Of a DNA stretch of 64,000 nt, positions 8,167 through 15,217 are shown piece by piece. The position numbers were made by a program, and so were the translations under genes. Origin of the DNA: Pseudomonas sp. SCA2728.1_7 (GTDB taxonomy: Bacteria; Pseudomonadota; Gammaproteobacteria; Pseudomonadales; Pseudomonadaceae); assembly GCF_018138145.1 (NCBI RefSeq), contig NZ_CP073104.1, positions 2,170,001 to 2,234,000 of the forward strand, given 5' to 3'. The notes under the pieces were generated by a model that worked only from the letters and a program-made list of their open reading frames with translations, did not search any database and was not told the origin of the DNA. Numbering within the stretch: the first letter of the stretch is position 1; the number at the start of each line of letters is the position of its first letter.

Positions 8167-9533
8167 GTCAGCTTCGCGCGCGACCCTCCTTGGGCGTGAT
8201 GAGTCTGTTGCTCTGCATGGCCACGCATGCCCCCGCCACCGAGGGCGATTACCGCCTGGGTACTCAAGGCGAAGTGCTCGACGACCGGGTGATGTACACC
8301 CTCGGTGGCGGCTCGGCAGTCGGCTCACCGAGTTCGTTCTACCGACCCAGCGGTCTCAGTGTCGGTGGGTCCTGGCGAGCGAACATGATGTGCGGCAACA
8401 TGAGCCTCACCAATACCCTGCAAAACCAGCTGAACGGTGCCACCGAAGGTTTCCAGCAGATCATGGGCAGCGTCGTACAAAACGCGACCCAAGCGGTGAT
8501 GTCGCTGCCGGCGTTGATCATCCAGCGCGCCAACCCCGGTCTCTATGAGCTACTGAGTAACGGGGTGATGCAGGGCCGCATCGACTTCGATCGTTCCAAG
8601 CTGACCTGTCAAGCCATGGCCGAGAAGATGGCCGACAAGGTCGGTCAAGCCGGCTGGGGTGCGCTGGCCAAAAACCAGGAGATGCAGAGCAATCTGGAGC
8701 ACACCGGCGGTGATGCAGTGGCCGCGGTGAAAAACACCGAGACCCATAACGGCAACAACGGGGTGTCCTGGGTCGGCGGTTCGAAGGCAGGAGGTAACGG
8801 ACAGACGCCCATTCGGGTGACCGCCGACGTGGTCCGCGCAGGCTATAACCTGCTGCATAACCGGACGGTGGATGACAGTGCCTCGATCAGTAGCAGTGAT
8901 TGCCTGGGAGGGGCTATTTGTCAGACCTGGGCTTCGCCCCAAGAGGAGTCCGACTGGGCCGTTCGGGTGTTGGGCGAGAGCGAAGTCGCGACCTGCGACA
9001 CCTGTGAAACCCTGCGTGCTACCGCTGGCAGCGGATTGACGCCGCTGATCCAGGAGGCCTACAGCGAACGCCTCAAGGCCTTGCAAGGGTTGCTGTCCGG
9101 CTCGCTGCCGCCTACCCCTGACAACCTGGCGAAAGCTTCCAGCCCGATGCTGCCGGTGACCCGTGGCGTGGTTGAAGCCCTGCGCGACGATCCCGATCAG
9201 GAACTCTTGGCGCGGCGCCTGGCCAGTGAGGCGGCCCTGTCCAGCGTGCTCGACAAGGCACTGCTGCTACTGCGCACGTTGCTGGCGGGCAGTCACGAAC
9301 CGAACATCGCTTCCGCCGAGCCGGCCCAGACCGCCTTGACGAAAAACATCGACGCCCTGGAGCGTGAAATACGCCTGCTACAAACCGAGCTGCAGGTCCG
9401 GCAGATGCTCGCCACCAATACCGCCAGCTTGGTGCTCGACCGGCATGCCGGTGGTGCCGATGCTTCGCATACCGTCGAGCAAGGCGACCCCGAGCCCGGT
9501 CGACTCAATGACGCTGACGCCAGGCACAAGTGA
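8163..9533 (+). CDS. T4SS protein, TIGR03755 family (TraH-like position)
   Basis: The 456-residue protein has a signal sequence (about residues 10-25, LLLCMATHAPA) and a mature part with paired cysteines (CDTCETL near 279-285). The C-terminus is rich in charged helices and likely coiled coil (about 380-430). It belongs to the TIGR03755 ICE family, which occupies the place of TraH in F-like systems. It is translationally coupled to TIGR03756 by an ATGA overlap and followed after 3 bases by a small membrane protein gene. The TraH comparison rests on order and export signal. Confidence 0.87.
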   Translation: MSQLRARPSLGVMSLLLCMATHAPATEGDYRLGTQGEVLDDRVMYTLGGGSAVGSPSSFYRPSGLSVGGSWRANMMCGNMSLTNTLQNQLNGATEGFQQIMGSVVQNATQAVMSLPALIIQRANPGLYELLSNGVMQGRIDFDRSKLTCQAMAEKMADKVGQAGWGALAKNQEMQSNLEHTGGDAVAAVKNTETHNGNNGVSWVGGSKAGGNGQTPIRVTADVVRAGYNLLHNRTVDDSASISSSDCLGGAICQTWASPQEESDWAVRVLGESEVATCDTCETLRATAGSGLTPLIQEAYSERLKALQGLLSGSLPPTPDNLAKASSPMLPVTRGVVEALRDDPDQELLARRLASEAALSSVLDKALLLLRTLLAGSHEPNIASAEPAQTALTKNIDALEREIRLLQTELQVRQMLATNTASLVLDRHAGGADASHTVEQGDPEPGRLNDADARHK

Positions 9534-9536
9534 GCC

Positions 9537-9845
9537 ATGAAACGCTCACGGCTGTTCACTTTGCTTTCGAGTCTGGTGATTGCCGCGGTGATGATCCTGA
9601 GCGCCGCACTGGTCGCCTGGATCGGCCGCACTGCGCTGGGTAGTGTCGAGGCCTGGCAGCAGGCATTCGAATCCGCACGACCTTATCTGCGATGGTGGCG
9701 CGCCCTGCTCTACGGCGCCCTCTTTGCGCTGTGGGTGGATCTGCTTCGGCGCTACCGCCATCGACCACCGGATCGGCTGCGCGTGAAACGCCTCGGAGCA
9801 TTAGGGCTCGTGCTCTTGACCGTCGTCGAACTCATCCGACTGTGA
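9537..9845 (+). CDS. small integral membrane protein of the ICE transfer block
   Basis: The 102-residue protein has three predicted membrane segments: about residues 9-31, 50-66 and 82-100 (LGALGLVLLTVVELIRL). It lies 3 bases after the TIGR03755 stop and 10 bases before traG, so it is cotranscribed with both. I recognise it as a conserved position in these ICE operons but not as a named family. A role as accessory inner-membrane part of the mating apparatus is inferred only from location. Confidence 0.8.
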   Translation: MKRSRLFTLLSSLVIAAVMILSAALVAWIGRTALGSVEAWQQAFESARPYLRWWRALLYGALFALWVDLLRRYRHRPPDRLRVKRLGALGLVLLTVVELIRL

Positions 9846-9855
9846 GGTCACCACC

Positions 9856-11394
9856 ATGCTCATGAGCACCAACAGTTACCTGGAATTTTACCTCTCTCTA
9901 CTGGCCTGGATCATCAACAACGGCCTCTGGAGTGTCCTGTCCGACACCGGACTGTTCGCCGCGCCCTTTGGTGCAATCATCTTGCAAGAATGGCTGTCGG
10001 CCCGTCAGCAAGGCGCAGATGAAGGCAACAAGGGACTATTGTCGGTACCGCGGATCGAGAACCGGTTGTGGCTGGCCTACATCGTCGTATTGTTCGGCTG
10101 CGCGCCGGTCTTTCCGTTGAGCCTCACGTCAATGGCGTTCGATGATGCGGCGAGTCAGCGCTGCGGTGTGAGTGTGGCCAAGCCGGCGGAAACCGCCTGG
10201 GGGACGACCTTCAATACTATCGGCGAACGCTCCGCCAACGTACCGATCTGGTGGTTTCTGGTGCATGCCTTGAGCAAAGGTGTGACCGCAGCGGCCACCG
10301 CCTCCATCCCTTGCGCACCGGATATCCGGCAGATGCGCATGGAGATCGACAGTTCGCGCATCGATAGCCAGGTACTGCTGCAGGAAGTCGCCGACTTCAC
10401 CCGCGACTGCTATGGCTATTCCCGTTCTCGGCTATTCACCAACCGTCCGCAGTTGGACAAGGCACAAAGTCATGACGCCTCCTGGATCGGCTCAAGCTAT
10501 TTTCTCGACACGCCCGGCTACTACGATACGGATCGTTCACGCACACCACGAGTCAGCTGGCCATATGACGAAAGCCGCGATGTTTCCTTGCCGCGGCTGG
10601 AGAATGGCGCGGGCTATCCCACCTGCAAGCAGTGGTGGAGCGATAGCGGTGTCGGGTTGCGTGAGCGCTTGATCGAGCAGGTCGATCCTTCGCTGCTGAC
10701 TCAGCTGAAAGGTTGGTTGACTGGTCGTTCGAGCAACGAGATCGAGGATGCCACCCTGCGTGAGCTGGTCAGCCCGCGCCAGCAATCGATGTCCATGTCG
10801 CCCGGACAGGTGTACCAGGACTATGGCTCCAGTGCCCGCGGCGGGTCGATCAATCAGGGGCTCAATAACCTGACCACCAATACCGGGCTGGCACTGGGTT
10901 CCTTCAGCAACTTCCCGGCGATGAATGCGCTACGCGCGGCTCTGCCGATGGTGCAGGCTTTCCTGATCATGGGCGTCATCATCAGCTTACCGTTGATCTT
11001 GCTGGTCAGTACCTACCAATTGAAGACCGTCATGACGGTGACGTTCGCGCTGTTCACGCTGCACATGCTGACCTTCTGGTGGGAGTTGGCCCGCTGGGTC
11101 GACTCCAGTATGCTCGATACCCTATACAATCAGGTTTCGGCTTCCAATCAGGTGCTGTTGTCGCTGCCAACATCCGGGTTTATGGAGGGGACGGTCACGG
11201 CACAGGTGATCGAGTACGTGATGGGGGCAATGTTCTTGGTGCTGCCTGGACTGTTTTTGGTCGCCATGAGCTGGGCTGGCTACTCAATCGGCAACAGCCT
11301 TGAGGGGATGCTAGGTGGTGCAAGCAAAGCCGCGCATGGTGCAGCGGGTAAAGGAACAGATCAGTTGATGGGTGCTACGAAGAAGGTTATCTGA
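9856..11394 (+). CDS. TraG N-terminal-like mating-pair stabilisation protein
   Basis: The 512-residue inner-membrane protein belongs to the TraG-N family of ICEs. Membrane segments are visible near residues 35-50, 75-90, 375-397, 400-420 and 455-480. Between them lies a long periplasmic stretch with cysteines (RDCYGY, YPTCKQWW). In F, TraG N-terminal acts in pilus assembly and mating-pair stabilisation; ICE versions lack the long C-terminal entry-exclusion part, as here. The first ATG at 9856 has GAGG 8 bases upstream and is preferred to the ATG at 9862. The stop overlaps the convergent DUF3742 gene by 8 bases. Confidence 0.9.
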   Translation: MLMSTNSYLEFYLSLLAWIINNGLWSVLSDTGLFAAPFGAIILQEWLSARQQGADEGNKGLLSVPRIENRLWLAYIVVLFGCAPVFPLSLTSMAFDDAASQRCGVSVAKPAETAWGTTFNTIGERSANVPIWWFLVHALSKGVTAAATASIPCAPDIRQMRMEIDSSRIDSQVLLQEVADFTRDCYGYSRSRLFTNRPQLDKAQSHDASWIGSSYFLDTPGYYDTDRSRTPRVSWPYDESRDVSLPRLENGAGYPTCKQWWSDSGVGLRERLIEQVDPSLLTQLKGWLTGRSSNEIEDATLRELVSPRQQSMSMSPGQVYQDYGSSARGGSINQGLNNLTTNTGLALGSFSNFPAMNALRAALPMVQAFLIMGVIISLPLILLVSTYQLKTVMTVTFALFTLHMLTFWWELARWVDSSMLDTLYNQVSASNQVLLSLPTSGFMEGTVTAQVIEYVMGAMFLVLPGLFLVAMSWAGYSIGNSLEGMLGGASKAAHGAAGKGTDQLMGATKKVI

Positions 11395-11794
11395 CGTCAT
11401 CAGATGATTTGAAATGACCTATGTAGTGGCCATTGTCATCGTAGTTGCCAAGATAGGAGTTAGCCCCAAGGTAGTCAGGACCTGGATTGTCATCTTCAAG
11501 ATCCGTCTCAATGACCGCCTTGGACTGCAGAAGGGCAATCACAGCGATCACCACAACAACAGAAGCGACCAGCCAGAAGCCGATAAAGAGCAGCCCTCCG
11601 ATCATTGCCAGTTTGGCAATCAAAAAACTCCCGCGAACAAGAAATTTACCTGCGGGCATACCTGCGGTCTCCACATGCTCAACCACACGGGATTCAAACG
11701 TTTTCAGTTTACGGTAACCACGCTTCACCGACAGACCACAGGCATACGCCCAGCGGTGGGCACGTGAACTCTGAACAGGTTGCTGAATCGGCAT
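11387..11794 (-). CDS. DUF3742 family membrane protein
   Basis: The 135-residue protein has a basic N-terminus (RAHRWAYACGLSVKRGYRKL), a double membrane region (about residues 58-90) and an acidic C-terminal tail (DLEDDNPGPDYLG). This matches the DUF3742 family found next to traG in Pseudomonas ICEs. It reads against the transfer operon and its last 8 bases overlap traG. The function is unknown. Its convergent orientation is usual for the family and suggests separate control. Confidence 0.85.
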   Translation of the reverse strand: MPIQQPVQSSRAHRWAYACGLSVKRGYRKLKTFESRVVEHVETAGMPAGKFLVRGSFLIAKLAMIGGLLFIGFWLVASVVVVIAVIALLQSKAVIETDLEDDNPGPDYLGANSYLGNYDDNGHYIGHFKSSDDVR

Positions 11795-11907
11795 GGTCTC
11801 GCCCTCTTCTGAGCGTTTTCATGGTTGAGACAAGAGTAATAGCCTACTACTGAAAACGGTCCGTGCCTGACCGCTTATCAGTTTCCCCGGCTGAAAAATC
11901 TTCATTG

Positions 11908-12250
11908 GAAGCCAGAAGACAAGCTCCGTGAAACAACGTTTCTACAGTGATTGCCCCAGATAAATCGACCGGTTAAATACAAGGTACGGATCGCTGTTAT
12001 CGACAGCTCCTGCCCAGGTAGCCAGAGTCTTCAAGGCTACGTCACTTCGGTGGTGGCTCTCCCCAAGTGCGATGAGCGTTCGGTGGCTCGCACGATGACC
12101 GTTGCTACGGTGATGAACGCCTACTACTCTCCTGAGCGCCGTTCGAGCGCTGCTCGCCAGGCAAACCTTCTTGTTTTCGTCAACCCGCCGCGGGGAAATT
12201 TTTCCCGCACGGGGACAGGTTTCTCCGCACTGTCAACGGAGATATCAATC
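11908..12250 (+). repeat. non-coding leader repeat, copy A (upstream of DUF3085 gene)
   Basis: About 340 bp immediately before the DUF3085 start is homologous to 12898-13241. The stretch from 11969 (CGGTTAAATACAAGGTACGG) to about 12158 is nearly identical between copies, with roughly a dozen substitutions. The substitutions do not follow codon periodicity in any frame, so I read the block as RNA or promoter sequence rather than a gene fragment. It ends in the hairpin region listed separately. The remainder of the 456-bp gap (11795-11907) shows nothing recognisable. Confidence 0.85.
12187..12250 (+). promoter_or_regulatory. double-hairpin 5' leader masking the DUF3085 ribosome site
   Basis: Hairpin 1 is 12190-12208 (8-bp stem with one G-T pair, 3-base loop). 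Hairpin 2 pairs TCTCCG (12222-12227) with CGGAGA (12237-12242), and that second arm is the Shine-Dalgarno sequence 9 bases before the ATG at 12251. The same architecture recurs before the genes at 13242 and 13704 with compensating changes. I believe a conserved RNA motif named after DUF3085 has been described, but cannot check it. Pairing is seen; regulation is inferred. Confidence 0.6.
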
Positions 12251-12613
12251 ATGCTGCAATTTGCTGGCGTTGAACTACGGGCCGTCTTGTCCGAAGCCCT
12301 AGCAAACGATTGTCGAATCATTCTGGTCAAGGATCATGGGGTGTACCTCATGTCCGAAGTCGGCGAGACAACTCCCAACGGCAGTCGCAAGGTCCTTGTT
12401 TATGCGATTGGCTGCAACCCGGACCTCGATGAGTTCGAGCAATGGTGGAACGTCGCCATCAGCGAATTAGGAGGAGACGACTTTAGCGAGTACTTGGACG
12501 TCAATGATGACCTGCTGACCGAGCTATTGGAGACAGGTGATGACTTGATCATTCACGCGACCGACACGCACCTTTACTTGGAAGTATTGAAACCAAAAAC
12601 GGGCATTCGATAA
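12251..12613 (+). CDS. DUF3085 domain protein
   Basis: The 120-residue acidic cytoplasmic protein matches the DUF3085 family known from ICEs and plasmids. Core features are the LRAVLSEAL helix, HGVYLMSE, and an acidic second half (DEFEQWWNVAISELGGDDF). The frame is open back to 11951, but the ATG at 12251 is chosen: it has GGAG 9 bases upstream, and the preceding 300 bp are a non-coding repeat. The function is unknown. It lies in the antirestriction/leading-region cluster with ardC and next to the relaxase, so early expression after transfer is plausible. Confidence 0.8.
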   Translation: MLQFAGVELRAVLSEALANDCRIILVKDHGVYLMSEVGETTPNGSRKVLVYAIGCNPDLDEFEQWWNVAISELGGDDFSEYLDVNDDLLTELLETGDDLIIHATDTHLYLEVLKPKTGIR

Positions 12614-12707
12614 CGACCAGCAATCTTGCCACAACATACTGAATGCTGATCAAGGCAGTTACCTGTGTCATATCCTGATCGATGTCCTGACGGGAAATCC
12701 GTTTATA

Positions 12708-12730
12708 GCCCCTCCAACGAGGGGCTTTTT
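12708..12730 (+). terminator. intrinsic terminator after DUF3085 gene
   Basis: GCCCCTC (12708-12714), loop CAAC and GAGGGGC (12719-12725) are followed by five T. It closes the DUF3085 transcript 95 bp after the stop, so the second copy of the leader must have its own promoter. The 12731-12897 interval after it holds no gene I can support. Confidence 0.9.
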
Positions 12731-12897
12731 ATTCTTGCAGATATACGCGCATTTTCGCATTCAGGCTGACCAGCACATATCGGTCAAACACGGTCAGGAG
12801 CGATCGCAGGACAGCCTCTTCAGGGGCGCGGTGGTGTCAGCTCAACGCAAGCCTGCACTTGACCGTTCATCAATTAATTGGGCCAAAATTATCGCTC

Positions 12898-13241
12898 TGG
12901 AAGCCAGCAGACAAGACCATTGGAATGGTATCGCCGATGTGATTGACCCGCACAAATTGCTCGGTTAAATACAAGGTACGGATCGCTGTTATCGACAGCA
13001 CTTTCCCAGGTAGCCAGAACCTTCAAGGCTACGTCACCCCGGTGATAGTTCTCCCCAAGTGCGATGAGCGTTCGGTGGCTCGCACGGTGACCGTTGCTAC
13101 GGTGATGAACGCCTACTGCTCTCCTGAGCGCCTTTCGAGCGCTGCTCGTGAGATAAGCCCTCTTGATTTTCTTCAACCCACTGCGGGGAAATTCTTTCCC
13201 CCTCGGGACAGGTTTCTTCGCGTTTTCCACGGAGACATACC
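12898..13241 (+). repeat. non-coding leader repeat, copy B (upstream of 109-aa gene)
   Basis: This is the second copy of the block at 11908-12250. It starts at the shared GGAAGCCAG (12900) and is closest from 12962 to 13152. Copy B differs from A more strongly at its 5' end and in the A/T-rich part before the hairpins, while the hairpin pairing is preserved. It lies directly after an intrinsic terminator and directly before an ATG, so it must contain a promoter or act as leader of a short transcript. Confidence 0.85.
13183..13241 (+). promoter_or_regulatory. double-hairpin 5' leader masking the ribosome site of the 109-aa gene
   Basis: Hairpin 1 pairs GGGGAAA (13185-13191) with TTTCCCC (13195-13201). 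Hairpin 2 pairs TCTTCG (13215-13220) with CGGAGA (13230-13235), using one G-T pair, and again sequesters GGAG 7 bases before the ATG at 13242. Compared with copy A the C-to-T change in the left arm keeps the pairing. Confidence 0.6.
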
Positions 13242-13571
13242 ATGCCCGACTCACTTACACCGGAAACACTGAACCCCCTTCGGTTGCCCATCGTATTCAC
13301 CCCTGGCGCGTGGCAACGCGCAGTACTGCTCGAACACTCCGATCACGCTGAGAAGCTGCAGGTCGATCGGTTGAGCCACGTATTGCGCGCAGCCTTCGAA
13401 GCCCACCTGGCCTATCCACACAAGCCCTACGTGCTGTTCGAGGTAATCTACATTGAATCAATCGATCACTTAGACCACGACCCGTTGCTGCAATTGAGTC
13501 TCAGCCTGCTCCAAGAGCCGGGTCAGCCGGACGTCTTGCTGATAGCGCTTGCAGGAGAACACCAGCGCTAA
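13242..13571 (+). CDS. conserved ICE protein of unknown function, 109 aa
   Basis: I do not recognise a family. The 109-residue protein is soluble, slightly acidic, and contains PIVFTPGAWQRAVLLE and a central helix (LSHVLRAAFEAHLAYP). The start ATG follows a GGAG site held in the leader hairpin. It sits between DUF3085 and ardC genes that share the same leader architecture, which suggests co-regulation and a role around DNA entry, antirestriction or establishment. No signal peptide, membrane segment or metal motif is visible. Confidence 0.7.
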   Translation: MPDSLTPETLNPLRLPIVFTPGAWQRAVLLEHSDHAEKLQVDRLSHVLRAAFEAHLAYPHKPYVLFEVIYIESIDHLDHDPLLQLSLSLLQEPGQPDVLLIALAGEHQR

Positions 13572-13642
13572 GCGCAATGGGCGGTGCCCACCTCCACATT
13601 CGGACGGCATGCAAGACCTGCATCAATCCAACCCATCACCCA

Positions 13643-13703
13643 ACCGGGGAACCCTCCCCCGACGGGCAAGGCGTTCCTCCGTTTTTCTCTCGAGGAAATT
13701 GCC
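13643..13703 (+). promoter_or_regulatory. double-hairpin 5' leader masking the ardC ribosome site
   Basis: Hairpin 1 pairs GGGGA (13646-13650) with TCCCC (13655-13659). Hairpin 2 pairs TTCCTC (13674-13679) with GAGGAA (13692-13697), which is the Shine-Dalgarno sequence 8 bases before the ATG at 13704. The primary sequence differs from the other two leaders, but the order GGGGA-stem, GGGCA/GGGACA, pyrimidine arm, purine arm, ATG is kept. Confidence 0.55.
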
Positions 13704-14663
13704 ATGCGCGATATCTACCAAGACGTGACTGACAAGATCGTTACCGCGTTAGACCAAGGCGTTGCTCCCTGGATCAAACCCTGGTCCTCAAGTGGCTCCA
13801 CTTACATCGGCCATCAACCCTACCCCATCAACGCCATCACACGACGTCCGTATTCAGGCATCAATTTGCCGCTGCTCTGGGCCGAGGCCAGGTTGCAGGG
13901 GTTCACTCAAGATCGTTGGCTGACCTTCAACCAGGCCAAAAACGCCGGTGGGCACATTCGTAAGGGTGAGCACAGCACCCTGGCGGTGCTCTACAAGCCG
14001 ATGGAGCGCGAGGAACAGACCGAGTCAGGCCAACCCGTACTCGATGAAAACGGTCAGCCCAAGGTCGCTCACTTCGGTATTCTCAGGACACATTTTCTGT
14101 TCAACATCGAGCAAACGGAGGGGCTCGAAGCGCTCAATGAAACCGAGCTCGAGACGGAACAGAGTGATCCCTTCCAGGCCAACAGCGTTGCGGAAAAGCT
14201 GCTGTTAAGTTCAGGCGCACACATCATTCTTCGGCCTGCCGACGAAGCCTTTTACCACCCGATCAGGGATCTCATCCAGCTGCCGACAAAAGCACAATTT
14301 CACGACGAAGGTGGGTACTACGCCACCGCACTCCACGAGCTGACGCACTGGACCGGACACCACTCTCGATTGCAGCGCGAGGGCGTGAAGTCTCCTTGTC
14401 CATTCGGCTCGCCAGGCTATGCATTTGAGGAGCTGATCGCCGAAATGGGTGCCGCTTTTTTATGTGCCTACGCCGGTATACAGGGAGAGTTGCGACACGA
14501 GGGCTACATCGACTCCTGGCTCAGCCTGCTCAAGGCTGACAAACGCGCGATCTTTCGCGCCAGTGGTCACGCCCGAAGCGCGTCGGAGTATGTGCTCAAC
14601 CTGGAGCAGCAACTGAAGCAGATGGTAATGGATGACTCACGATGCATGAACGATGGAGTTTGA
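13704..14663 (+). CDS. ardC: ArdC-type antirestriction protein (ssDNA-binding plus zincin)
   Basis: The 319-residue protein has the N-terminal ssDNA-binding DUF1738 domain (MRDIYQDVTDKIVTALDQG, then RPYSGINLPLLW and TFNQAKNAGGHIRKGE). Its C-terminal zincin-like metallopeptidase domain has the catalytic HELTHWTGH at about residues 212-220. ArdC proteins bind the incoming single strand and protect it from restriction, which fits a gene close to the relaxase. The frame is open to 13584, but the ATG at 13704 with GAGG 8 bases upstream is the family-typical start. An intrinsic terminator follows. Antirestriction activity is known for plasmid homologues; here it is inferred. Confidence 0.9.
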   Translation: MRDIYQDVTDKIVTALDQGVAPWIKPWSSSGSTYIGHQPYPINAITRRPYSGINLPLLWAEARLQGFTQDRWLTFNQAKNAGGHIRKGEHSTLAVLYKPMEREEQTESGQPVLDENGQPKVAHFGILRTHFLFNIEQTEGLEALNETELETEQSDPFQANSVAEKLLLSSGAHIILRPADEAFYHPIRDLIQLPTKAQFHDEGGYYATALHELTHWTGHHSRLQREGVKSPCPFGSPGYAFEELIAEMGAAFLCAYAGIQGELRHEGYIDSWLSLLKADKRAIFRASGHARSASEYVLNLEQQLKQMVMDDSRCMNDGV

Positions 14664-14693
14664 TCGTTACCTCACCGCTGCAATCGCATCACA

Positions 14694-14721
14694 GGGCCCA
14701 ACGCGAGTTGGGCCCTTTTTT
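14694..14721 (+). terminator. intrinsic terminator after ardC
   Basis: A perfect 9-bp stem, GGGCCCAAC (14694-14702) and GTTGGGCCC (14707-14715), has loop GCGA and is followed by six T. It ends the ardC transcript 31 bp after the stop. Confidence 0.95.
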
Positions 14722-14795
14722 CTGACACCCCCAGAAAACCCATGCCGCGGGGCTCTGATGCAAAGGGTCAGGGATGGGCGCACACCCGCAGCCTA

Positions 14796-15110
14796 TCATT
14801 CCGCATCCAGGTTCTGCGCCAGAAAATCCACCAGTTCAAGCGGACTCCGGCTGTCGATCACCTTGTAGATTAGATCGCGTTTACTGCGCGGCAACTTCTT
14901 GACCACGCTCTTCGCCGAGGCCCGGACGGCTTCGTCGGTCCCATGGATACGTGCCGCGAGCAGCAGCACGAGCGTGGCGTCAGTGAGGTTCATGGCAAGA
15001 CCCAAAAAATAGGCATCGCAGTGTACCGACTCTTGTCTTTTCCATACCAGCCCCCCCAACAAACTGACGTGTAGCAGTATCGATAATCCGATTGCCGCAC
15101 AAAGGGACAC
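14796..15110 (-). CDS. small membrane protein of unknown function
   Basis: The 104-residue minus-strand frame has an N-terminal hydrophobic segment (about residues 3-22, AAIGLSILLHVSLLGGLVW), a second weaker one (33-52) and a basic helical tail (KSVVKKLPRSKRDLIYKVI). No family is recognised. The start codon would be GTG and the ribosome site is weak, so the start is uncertain. It faces ardC and is divergent from the relaxase gene, in the interval where an ICE of this type would carry its transfer origin. Confidence 0.5.
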   Translation of the reverse strand: MSLCAAIGLSILLHVSLLGGLVWKRQESVHCDAYFLGLAMNLTDATLVLLLAARIHGTDEAVRASAKSVVKKLPRSKRDLIYKVIDSRSPLELVDFLAQNLDAE

Positions 15111-15217
15111 GAGCCAAAAGGACGGGTAAGGGTTGGAAAGGAATGGGGAGTCAAGGGTAAGAGCCCTATCCGAAAAGGCTAAAAGGCCACTGACCCAGCC
15201 ACTTCCCGGAGGTCACG

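Noticed and set aside
11951..12250. open frame continuous with the DUF3085 gene
   Set aside because: The sequence is a repeat shared with 12898-13241, and differences between copies do not favour synonymous sites, so it is read as leader rather than protein.
12735..12968. 77-codon plus-strand frame
   Set aside because: It starts in the tail of a terminator, runs into the repeat block, and has no ribosome site or family resemblance.
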